From positions 186,001-250,000 of the forward strand of contig JAHDXO010000001.1 of NCBI GenBank assembly GCA_023382975.1: a DNA stretch of 64,000 nucleotides, written 5' to 3'. Below the pieces are notes generated by a model that saw only the letters and a list, made by a program, of their open reading frames with translations, made no database searches and had not been told where the DNA came from. Shown here in pieces: positions 25,777-33,083 of this stretch. The DNA is from Pirellulaceae bacterium (lineage in GTDB: Bacteria > Planctomycetota > Planctomycetia > Pirellulales > Pirellulaceae). The stretch's first letter is position 1. Every line of letters starts with the position of its first letter. The position numbers and the translations under genes were made by a program.

Positions 25777-28074
25777 ATGACTGCCGAGTCAGCATCGAAC
25801 AACGTCGCCACGGCTCCTTCCCACAACGCCGCCCAGATCATCCGCATGGGCGTCCGTGTGGACGGTTCCGAGTTTGTCGTGGCGCTGGCAGGGAATCCGA
25901 ACACCGGCAAGAGCACCGTGTTCAACACGTTGACGGGATTGCGCCAACACACGGGCAACTGGCCGGGCAAGACGGTGACTCGTGCCGAGGGCGGCTTTCT
26001 GTACAACGGCCGCAGATACAAGCTGGTGGACCTGCCGGGAACGTATTCGCTGCTGGCGACCAGCACCGACGAAGAAGTGGCCCGCGATTTTCTGCTGTTT
26101 GGACAGCCGGATGTCACGATCGTCGTGCTGGATGCGTGCCGGCTGGAGCGGAACTTGAATTTGGCGCTGCAGGTTCTGGAGATCACCGATCGGGTCGTGA
26201 TCTGTCTGAACCTGATGGATGAAGCCCGGCGTCAGCACCTCGAGGTGGATGTCGAGCGGTTGGCGACCGAGTTGGGCGTGCCGGTCGCTCCCACGGCAGC
26301 GCGTTACCGGGAGGGGATGGCGGGGCTGTTGGCCAAGGTCGACGACGTAGCGACAGGGCGTGTTGTTTGCAAGCCGAAGCGAGTGGGCGGCAAGACTCGC
26401 CAGTTGGACCGGCTGGTCGACGATTTGGCGAGCATCCTGGTCGAGGCCTTTCCAGGGCTGCCCAACGCACGCTGGGTTGCGTTGCGTCTGCTGGACGGCG
26501 ACGAACGAATTCTGCAAGCCGTCCGAAGCGGCGAACTGAGCGACATCATTCGGGAAAACCCGGCGCGGGACGTTTCCCTTACGGCGGCAACCGGGAACGC
26601 ATCCGCCGATGAACGGGGCAATCTGCCGGACACAGCAGCGGGAAGCCGCAGCTACGACGCCGCGCACGTCCTGGCGGCAAGCGAACAATTGCGATGGCAG
26701 GCCGGCCCGGAATTCCATCAAGAGCTGATCGAGGGCATCTACACCGAGGCGGCGCGGATTGCCGACAGTTCCGTACGCCGCGTCTCGATCCCCGGCGACA
26801 CGGACTGGGATCGCAAGCTGGACTGGTTGTTGACCAGTCGCTGGACCGGTTTTCCCATCATGATCGCCATGCTGGCCGTTGTGTTTTGGTTGACTGTGGC
26901 CGGCACCAACGTACCGTCGAGCTGGTTGTTCTGGCTGTTGATCGAGACGGTCCATCCGCAGTTGAAAGCGGGGGCGGCCTGGCTGCACATGCCTTGGTGG
27001 CTGGACGGATTCTTGATCGACGGGATGTACCTGGCGACGGCCTGGGTGGTGGCGGTGATGTTGCCGCCGATGGCGATCTTCTTCCCGCTGTTCACGCTGC
27101 TCGAAGACTTCGGTTACCTGCCGCGGGTAGCGTTCAACATGGACCGGGTATTCCGAAGTTGCGGGGCGCACGGCAAGCAGGCTCTGACGATGTGCATGGG
27201 GTTCGGGTGCAATGCGGCCGGCGTTGTGGCGACGCGGGTGATCGACAGTCCGCGCGAACGGCTGCTGGCGATCATCACGAACAATTTCTCGCTGTGCAAC
27301 GGGCGTTGGCCGACGCAGATTCTGATCGCCACGATCTTCGTCGGGGCGTTGGTTCCTGCCTATCTTTCGGGTCTGGCCTCGACGGCGGCGGTCGTGGGAG
27401 TTGCGCTCTTGGGAGCGGCAGTGACCTTTGCGGTTTCCTGGGCGTTGTCGAAAACCTTGCTGCGGGGCGAGGCATCGTCGTTCCATCTGGAGTTGCCACC
27501 CTATCGTCCGCCGCGTCTGCTGCAGACGTTGTACACGTCGCTGATCGACCGCACGATCTTCGTGCTGTGGCGCGCGATCGTGTTCGCGTTGCCCGCAGGT
27601 GCGGTGATCTGGCTGTTGGCGAACATTCCCGCGGGCGATGGCTCGCTGGCCCAATTCCTTGTCGGACAACTCGATGCGGTTGGCATCTTGATCGGTTTGA
27701 ATGGCGTCATTCTGCTGGCCTATGTCGTCGCGATTCCGGCGAACGAGATCGTGATCCCCACCGTGCTGATGCTGACCGTGGCGACGACCGGTCTGGCCGG
27801 GTTCGGTTCGGGCGATGGCGTGATGTTCGAAACGGAGACGGTCAGCGAAACGGCGGACATTTTACAGGCGGGGGGCTGGACGCTGCTGACCGGCGTGAAT
27901 CTGATGTTGTTCAGCCTGTTGCACAATCCGTGTTCCACGACGATCTATACGATTTGGAAGGAGACCCGCAGCGTGAAGTGGACGATCGTCGCCTCCGCGC
28001 TGCCGTTGGGGTTGGGGTTCATCGTCTGCTTGCTGGTCGCGATCGCTTGGCGCTACCTGGAGTCGCTGGCCTAG
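25777..28074 (+). CDS. feoB: Ferrous iron transporter FeoB
   Basis: A 765-aa inner-membrane Fe(II) transporter. The N-terminal G domain has G1 'GNPNTGKS' (residues 39-46), G3 'DLPGTYS' and G4 'NLMDEA' (the NKxD equivalent in FeoB is NxxD). The membrane domain has about 8-11 helices, with the conserved 'GFGCNAAGVVATRVI' gate-region Cys motif and 'LPRVAFNMDRV'. It has a 30-residue N-terminal extension not seen in E. coli FeoB. GAGGAAA precedes the ATG. Together with the DtxR-FeoA fusion it forms a two-gene iron-uptake operon; FeoC is absent. Confidence 0.97.
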   Translation: MTAESASNNVATAPSHNAAQIIRMGVRVDGSEFVVALAGNPNTGKSTVFNTLTGLRQHTGNWPGKTVTRAEGGFLYNGRRYKLVDLPGTYSLLATSTDEEVARDFLLFGQPDVTIVVLDACRLERNLNLALQVLEITDRVVICLNLMDEARRQHLEVDVERLATELGVPVAPTAARYREGMAGLLAKVDDVATGRVVCKPKRVGGKTRQLDRLVDDLASILVEAFPGLPNARWVALRLLDGDERILQAVRSGELSDIIRENPARDVSLTAATGNASADERGNLPDTAAGSRSYDAAHVLAASEQLRWQAGPEFHQELIEGIYTEAARIADSSVRRVSIPGDTDWDRKLDWLLTSRWTGFPIMIAMLAVVFWLTVAGTNVPSSWLFWLLIETVHPQLKAGAAWLHMPWWLDGFLIDGMYLATAWVVAVMLPPMAIFFPLFTLLEDFGYLPRVAFNMDRVFRSCGAHGKQALTMCMGFGCNAAGVVATRVIDSPRERLLAIITNNFSLCNGRWPTQILIATIFVGALVPAYLSGLASTAAVVGVALLGAAVTFAVSWALSKTLLRGEASSFHLELPPYRPPRLLQTLYTSLIDRTIFVLWRAIVFALPAGAVIWLLANIPAGDGSLAQFLVGQLDAVGILIGLNGVILLAYVVAIPANEIVIPTVLMLTVATTGLAGFGSGDGVMFETETVSETADILQAGGWTLLTGVNLMLFSLLHNPCSTTIYTIWKETRSVKWTIVASALPLGLGFIVCLLVAIAWRYLESLA

Positions 28075-28102
28075 AACGGGTCGCTCGGCGTCCGAGGGGT
28101 GG

Positions 28103-28131
28103 AAGACAAGACGCCGACGATCCTTTAGAAT
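28103..28131 (+). promoter_or_regulatory. Possible promoter of the tssKLM operon
   Basis: AAGACA (28103-28108) and TAGAAT (28126-28131) are separated by 17 bp in the 119-bp gap after feoB. Each box matches the sigma-70 consensus at 4 or 5 of 6 positions. Confidence 0.35.
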
Positions 28132-28193
28132 ACGAATCGTCCGCGCCGCAGTTTTCGACGTGAAGGTCCGTATTCCTCCTGGTAGGCTGATCG

Positions 28194-29627
28194 ATGCGAT
28201 ATTTGCCGGTCCATTGGTTCGAAGGCATGTTCTTGCAGCCGCATCATTTTCAAGCGGCGGATCGTCACTGGACCGAACTGGTCTCGGTCAGCCAACGCTG
28301 GGACTGCCATTACAACTACGGCGTGCGGGAGATCAAGATCAGCCGCGAGGCGCTGGCCAACTACCAGATCGAGATCCAGACGTGCCACGCCCGCATGAAG
28401 GACGGGACGGTCATATCGCTCGACACGGGACAAGGACCGGGTCGCGTCGACTTGAAGGCAGCGTTTCAGAAATCCAGCGCCGTGACCGTGTACTTGGCAA
28501 TTCCCAATTTGGCGCTGGGCAGGCCGAATGTAGCCAGCGGCGTCCACCCCGACCAGCACCGCTATGTTGGCACGGAACTGTCGCTGGCGGACGAGAGTGC
28601 GGGCGGCAACGACCAGCCGGTGGCGCTGCGGGACTTCAATCTCCGGCTGGCCCTGTCGACGGACGAGTTGTCCGGATACGAGTTGCTGCCCGTGGCCCGG
28701 ATCAAGCGGGCCGGCGAAGGCGAAGCGGTGCCTCAACTGGACGACGATTACATCCCGCCGCTACTGGCCATCGATGCGTGGCCGGGGCTCAGTCTGGACA
28801 TCGTGCGTGCGATCTACGATGTGATCGGCGAGAAGATCGAGGTGCTCAGCCAGCGGGTGGTGGAACGAGGCGTGACGTTGTCGAGCCAGGAGCCGGGCGA
28901 TCTGGACGATCTGTTCATGCTCAATGCGTTGAATGGCGCGAGTGGTTCGCTTCGCTGCTTGGCGTTTGCGGCGGGGATTCATCCTTTGGTCGCCTACACC
29001 GAGCTATGCCGCTTGGTAGGCCAATTGTCGATTTTCGGCGAGCGTCGCCGCCCGCCCGAGATCCCGTTGTACGATCACGACGACCTGGCGCGGATCTTCA
29101 AGTGGGTCAAGGCGATGCTCGAGCAACTGATCGGCGGCCGGAAGAAACTCGAATACGAACAGCGTTTCTTCCAGGGCACGCAGCGGGGCATGCAGGTGAC
29201 GATCGATCCCAAGTGGCTGCATTCCGGCTGGGAATGGTACGTCGGCGTGCTGGCGGAGAACGTCTCGGAACAGCAGTGCCGCGATCTGCTGCGACCCGGC
29301 AGCCTGGATTGGAAGATGGGCAGCAGCCAGCAGGTCGACCTGATCTTTCAGCACGGCATCCCTGGCGTCCGGCAGAAGGAGTTGCTGCAACCGCCTCGGG
29401 CGTTGCCTTCGCGACAGGGCTGGGTTTACTACGAGGTCGAGAAGGATCCCGAGAACGCTGCCTGGAAAGACGTCCTGGCAACGCAGACGCTGGCGTTGCG
29501 GTTCAACGAACGGCTGATCAGCAACCTGGACCGCCTCCAGGGCCAGCAACGGCTCGAAGTCTCGGCTCAAGGAAAACGCAGCATTTTACAGTTCGCCCTC
29601 TTTGCCGTATCCTCTCGCCAACCATGA
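28194..29627 (+). CDS. tssK: Type VI secretion baseplate protein TssK
   Basis: A 477-aa protein of the TssK (VasE/ImpJ) family, which links the type VI baseplate to the membrane complex. The N-terminal hallmark 'HWFEGMFLQPHHFQ' is present, together with 'VRAIYDVIGEKIEVLSQRV', 'LFMLNALNGASGSLR' and a late 'SGWEWYVGVLAEN'. The length is slightly over the usual ~450 aa. The gene is followed by tssL with an ATGA overlap, so they are translationally coupled. No other baseplate or tube gene (tssEFG, hcp, vgrG, tssBC, clpV) is present in the window. Confidence 0.93.
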   Translation: MRYLPVHWFEGMFLQPHHFQAADRHWTELVSVSQRWDCHYNYGVREIKISREALANYQIEIQTCHARMKDGTVISLDTGQGPGRVDLKAAFQKSSAVTVYLAIPNLALGRPNVASGVHPDQHRYVGTELSLADESAGGNDQPVALRDFNLRLALSTDELSGYELLPVARIKRAGEGEAVPQLDDDYIPPLLAIDAWPGLSLDIVRAIYDVIGEKIEVLSQRVVERGVTLSSQEPGDLDDLFMLNALNGASGSLRCLAFAAGIHPLVAYTELCRLVGQLSIFGERRRPPEIPLYDHDDLARIFKWVKAMLEQLIGGRKKLEYEQRFFQGTQRGMQVTIDPKWLHSGWEWYVGVLAENVSEQQCRDLLRPGSLDWKMGSSQQVDLIFQHGIPGVRQKELLQPPRALPSRQGWVYYEVEKDPENAAWKDVLATQTLALRFNERLISNLDRLQGQQRLEVSAQGKRSILQFALFAVSSRQP

Positions 29628-30259
29628 CGCCCGAATTTGCCGCCGCGATCGATCCTGTTTTCTTGTACGTGCTGGGTGTGCTGAACCGCATCAGCCGCAA
29701 CGAACCGTTGTCGGCCAGCGAAGAGCACGACGCCGTGATGAACTGGCTGCGCCAGGCCGAGGCGCAACTGGGACAGCGTTCGGATTGGGAGTTGGCCAAG
29801 TTTGCGATCGTCACCTGGATCGACGACATGCTGATCGAAGCGCCGTGGGAGGGCCGACTGTGGTGGAAGGAGAACGCCTTGGAAGTCGAGGTGTTCAACA
29901 CTCGCGAGCGGGCGACTCAGTTCTACCTGAAAGCCAAGGAAGCGGCCAGTCTGACTCGCCGCGACGCGTTGGAAGTGTTCTACGTCTGTGTCGTGCTGGG
30001 CTTCCGCGGGTTGTATCGCGATCCGCAAGGCGCGCTGTTGGCCCATCAATTGACGCTCCCCCCGGACCTGGAATCCTGGGCGCGCCAGACCGCGCGGGCG
30101 ATCCAGTTGGGCCAAGGCCGTCCGCCGGTGACCGAGAAACCGCGCCCGCCCGGCGACGCCGCGCCGCTGGAGGGCAAGTTCCTTTTTCTGGGCTCGACGG
30201 TGATCACGGCCGTGTTGGCGGTGTTTGCCGCGCTGTTGGGTTGGTTGTTGTTCGCTTGA
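29624..30259 (+). CDS. tssL: Type VI secretion membrane protein TssL (DotU)
   Basis: A 211-aa DotU-type protein. The cytoplasmic domain has 'FLYVLGVLNRISRNEPLSA', 'FAIVTWIDDMLIEAPW' and 'FYVCVVLGFRGLY', the conserved core of TssL. A Pro-rich linker follows, then a single C-terminal transmembrane helix ('FLGSTVITAVLAVFAALLGW'), giving the usual tail-anchored topology. No periplasmic peptidoglycan-binding extension is present. The start at 29624 is fixed by the ATGA overlap with tssK. Confidence 0.93.
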   Translation: MTPEFAAAIDPVFLYVLGVLNRISRNEPLSASEEHDAVMNWLRQAEAQLGQRSDWELAKFAIVTWIDDMLIEAPWEGRLWWKENALEVEVFNTRERATQFYLKAKEAASLTRRDALEVFYVCVVLGFRGLYRDPQGALLAHQLTLPPDLESWARQTARAIQLGQGRPPVTEKPRPPGDAAPLEGKFLFLGSTVITAVLAVFAALLGWLLFA

Positions 30260-30290
30260 TCCGCCCGGCCTGAGAACGGAGGTGTTTCGC

Positions 30291-31913
30291 GTGAGCTTCT
30301 TCTATCGCCTGATGTCCTGGATCACGGCCCCGTTTCGTTGGCTGTTCCGGCTGCCGATGTCCATGATCTCCGCGCCGCGACGGTTGATCGGGATGTCCCT
30401 GCCCGCCCGTGTCGCTTGGCTGACGGCGATCATGCTGCTGATCTGCGCCACGATGGCCTTTGTCTCGGTGCTGTTGACCAAGGATACGGCGGACAGTTGG
30501 AACTATTGGTGGCGTTGGCAGACGCCGGTCATCGTCGTGCTGTTGATCGCCATCCCGCCGGTCGTTTATTTCGCCGTGAAAAGCTGGCTGGAAGGCGAAG
30601 TCTCGCCCTATCCGGACATTGCCGAAGCGTGGGACGCCGGCATGGAGGCGCTGGTGGAACACGGATTCGATCCGACGGAACTGCCTCTGTTCGTGGTACT
30701 GGGGGTGAGTGACGATCGGCTGATCAAGTCCATTTTCGCGGCCTCGGGTTTGGAGCTTGCCGTCCAGCACGTCCCGACGGGGCGTGCGCCGTTGCATTGG
30801 TACGCGGGCGAGGCGGGCATCTTCCTGGTCTGCCGCGACGCGAGCCACCTGAGCCGGTTGACCAGTCTGGCCGGCGAAGTAGTGACCGATTCGGCCGTCT
30901 CGACGCCCAACTTCCAAGGCACGGCGCAAAGCTTTGATCCGTTGCGAGGAACATTGGACCCCGGCGGCGGGTCCGCCGCGGGTGGATTCCGTGCCAAGGA
31001 CAGCGCGTTGCCCGGCGATTTTGCCGGGGCGCCAAGCATCCAGGGCACGCTGGTTCCCGGTGCGATGAACCAAATGGCCTCACCCGGAGGCGGTCGATCG
31101 GCTCCGGCGCCGACCAGCGGCGGTTTGCCGCGGCGCGACGCGGAAGAGCAGGTCGATCGGCTGAGGTACGTCTGCCGACTGCTGTCGCGAGTCCGTCAGC
31201 CGCTCTGCCCGCTGAACGGCATCCTGACGGTGCTGCCATTCCGCGCCGTCAGCGACGTGATGGTGGCCAAGGACATTCCGGCCGCGGTGCAAGGCGACTT
31301 GGCTGCCGTCCGGCAGGTCGCGAGAATCCGCTGTCCGGTGACCGCCTTGGTCGCGGGCATGGAGGCGGAACGCGGCTTTGGCGAACTGGTACGGCGGGTT
31401 GGCGTGGCGCGGGCGCGCAGCAACCGCTTTGGTAAAGGGTACAACGTCTGGAACCCGCCCACCGCGGAGAATATCGACGCCTTCTCGTCGCACGCTTGCG
31501 GAGCGTTCGAGGATTGGGTGTACAGCTTGTTCCGCGAACCCGATGGGCTGAGCAAACCCGGCAATTCCAAACTGTACGCGCTGCTGTGCAAGATCCGCAG
31601 CGAGTTGCGCGGCCGACTTCGCCAGATCCTGTTGCACGGCTACAGTTTCGATCCCGACGATCCCAAGAGCGAGCAGGACGGACTGCTGTTCAGCGGTTGC
31701 TATTTTGCCGCCACGGGCGATACCGAGGATCGCCAGGCGTTCGCGCGGAACGTATTCGAAAAAATGCTGGATCTCGAAGCGGAACTCGAATGGACCGAAG
31801 AAGCGTTGGACGAAGACGACCGCTACCAGGCGGCGGCCCGCTGGATGATGGCGCTCAGCAGCCTGCTGGTGATCGGGTTGATCGGCATGGTGGTCTACAA
31901 ATGGTATGCCTAA
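30291..31913 (+). CDS. Short TssM/IcmF-like protein with degenerate P-loop
   Basis: A 540-aa membrane protein starting at the GTG at 30291 behind GGAGGTG. Two N-terminal helices ('RVAWLTAIMLLICATMAFV' and 'PVIVVLLIAIPPVVYFAV') precede a domain that aligns by eye with the IcmF/TssM N-terminal GTPase-like region: 'LPLFVVLGVSDDRLIKSIF' in the place of the Walker A loop, and 'RQPLCPLNGILTVLPF' in the place of the conserved 'P.NGV' motif. The GKT of a working P-loop is absent. A C-terminal helix ('ALSSLLVIGLIGMVVYKW') replaces the large periplasmic part of normal TssM (usually ~1100 aa). A 50-residue Gly/Ser/Pro-rich linker is at about 205-275. Position after tssK and tssL supports the identity; function as a nucleotide-binding protein is doubtful. 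Confidence 0.75.
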   Translation: MSFFYRLMSWITAPFRWLFRLPMSMISAPRRLIGMSLPARVAWLTAIMLLICATMAFVSVLLTKDTADSWNYWWRWQTPVIVVLLIAIPPVVYFAVKSWLEGEVSPYPDIAEAWDAGMEALVEHGFDPTELPLFVVLGVSDDRLIKSIFAASGLELAVQHVPTGRAPLHWYAGEAGIFLVCRDASHLSRLTSLAGEVVTDSAVSTPNFQGTAQSFDPLRGTLDPGGGSAAGGFRAKDSALPGDFAGAPSIQGTLVPGAMNQMASPGGGRSAPAPTSGGLPRRDAEEQVDRLRYVCRLLSRVRQPLCPLNGILTVLPFRAVSDVMVAKDIPAAVQGDLAAVRQVARIRCPVTALVAGMEAERGFGELVRRVGVARARSNRFGKGYNVWNPPTAENIDAFSSHACGAFEDWVYSLFREPDGLSKPGNSKLYALLCKIRSELRGRLRQILLHGYSFDPDDPKSEQDGLLFSGCYFAATGDTEDRQAFARNVFEKMLDLEAELEWTEEALDEDDRYQAAARWMMALSSLLVIGLIGMVVYKWYA

Positions 31914-31918
31914 CGCGA

Positions 31919-31945
31919 GTGGGTCGCGAGCGCCGAACGCGACTC
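31919..31945 (+). repeat. Dispersed GCGCCGAACGCGACTC repeat, intergenic copy
   Basis: A 27-bp element in the 52-bp gap after the TssM-like gene. It matches the copy at 16736-16762 (opposite strand) in 26 of 27 positions and carries GTCGCG/CGCGAC inverted arms. Confidence 0.75.
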
Positions 31946-31965
31946 TGGTGTAGAAGGAACCTCTC

Positions 31966-32364
31966 ATGAATTCCGGCGAGTCATCCAACGGCGATCGCAG
32001 CGAGCGACCTTACATCGAAGTGGACGAGACTGCGCCTCCGGCTGCCAAGGATCTCACTTTGATGGAGCGGGTATTGGCGGAGACATTGGCCGCTGCCGAC
32101 GGACAGGGGCACCTGCATCCCGAGGAACTCGCCAATCTGCGCTCGGTGGTGCGCCGCCACGCGGGACAGACGCTGCAATGCCAACCGATGGTCGTTGAAC
32201 TGGTCCAGGCGCTGCTGGCAACACGGCTGCCAAGTCTGGTCGGCCATTCGGCTGGCTGGCAGCCTTTGACGGCGCAGATTGCCGAGACGCTCTGGGAGGA
32301 CAACGCCTCGCGCCAGCGGCTCCATTCCTTGTGGCGACACCTGAACGAGAGCGAGGCGATGTGA
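31966..32364 (+). CDS. Hypothetical protein of the tssKLM operon
   Basis: A 132-aa protein I do not recognise. The N-terminal 30 residues are polar and disordered-looking ('GESSNGDRSERPYIEVDE'), the remainder is predicted helical ('LTLMERVLAETLAAADGQG', 'QPMVVELVQALLATRL', 'SRQRLHSLWRHLNESEAM'). There is no signal peptide or membrane segment. AAGGA precedes the ATG. Its stop TGA shares a base with the ATG of the sigma-factor gene, so the two are coupled. It could be a sigma-factor partner (an anti-sigma factor or a chaperone) or a secretion accessory protein. Confidence 0.8.
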   Translation: MNSGESSNGDRSERPYIEVDETAPPAAKDLTLMERVLAETLAAADGQGHLHPEELANLRSVVRRHAGQTLQCQPMVVELVQALLATRLPSLVGHSAGWQPLTAQIAETLWEDNASRQRLHSLWRHLNESEAM

Positions 32365-33068
32365 TGGCCATCAGCGCCGAAGACGCACGTCAATTGATCG
32401 AGGAGACCCAGCCCCTGGTCCGTTCCCTGGCGCAGAAGATTTCCCGCAAGATTCCGATGCAGATCGAGTTCGAAGATCTGATTGCCTACGGCCAGATCGG
32501 ACTGGCCGAAGCGGCCCGCGACTTCGACCCGCAACGCGGCATTCAGTTTTCCACGTACGCCTACTACCGCATCCGCGGCGCCATCTACGACGGCGTTTCG
32601 AAGATGAGTTGGACCAGCCGCGCGCGGTACAACCGGCTGCGTTACGAACAGATGGCCAACGAGACGCTGGCCGAATTGAACGAGTCCACCTCGGAATCCG
32701 GCAGCGGCACGCTGGAAGAGGAAACACGCTGGTTCCGCTTGGCAGCCGAGCGACTGGCAATGGTCTGCCTGGTCACCAATCCGCAGGAAGAACAGGGCCC
32801 AAGCGCCGATGCCTTGATCGATCCCGCGGAGCCGGCAAACACCGTCGTCGCGAACCGCGAACTGGCCGAGCGGCTGCATTCGCTGGTCGATGGTCTCGAC
32901 CCCGCGGAGAAGCGTCTGATCCGCATCGTCTACTTCGAGGGCGCCACGTTGCAGGAAGCGTCCCATCGGCTGGGCATCAGCAAATCCTGGGGCAGCCGCT
33001 TGCACGCCCGCGCCTTGGAACAGCTCGCCCTGCGTCTCCGCCGCCTGGGTGTCTCCGAACTCGGTTGA
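32364..33068 (+). CDS. Sigma-70 family RNA polymerase sigma factor, FliA/WhiG-like
   Basis: A 234-aa sigma factor. Region 2 has 'EFEDLIAYGQIGLAEAARDFD' and 'FSTYAYYRIRGAIYDGV', typical of the FliA/WhiG/SigB group (group 3). Region 4 has 'LDPAEKRLIRIVYFEGATLQ' with the helix-turn-helix 'LQEASHRLGISKSWGSRLHA'. Region 1.1 is absent and region 3 appears reduced and divergent. The start overlaps the preceding stop. It ends 15 bp from the stop of the convergent giant gene. Position suggests it may control this secretion module or the surface proteins, which is inference. Confidence 0.92.
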   Translation: MAISAEDARQLIEETQPLVRSLAQKISRKIPMQIEFEDLIAYGQIGLAEAARDFDPQRGIQFSTYAYYRIRGAIYDGVSKMSWTSRARYNRLRYEQMANETLAELNESTSESGSGTLEEETRWFRLAAERLAMVCLVTNPQEEQGPSADALIDPAEPANTVVANRELAERLHSLVDGLDPAEKRLIRIVYFEGATLQEASHRLGISKSWGSRLHARALEQLALRLRRLGVSELG

Positions 33069-33083
33069 CCCGGCGGCGATCGT

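Noticed and set aside
25789..27669. A 626-codon minus-strand frame opposite feoB
   Set aside because: feoB has all expected motifs in the plus frame; the antisense translation is Arg/Gln-rich and featureless.
28160..29623. Long plus-strand frame overlapping tssK and continuous with tssL
   Set aside because: Its first 490 codons are out of frame with the conserved TssK sequence. TssL should start at the ATG at 29624, where the family-like sequence begins.
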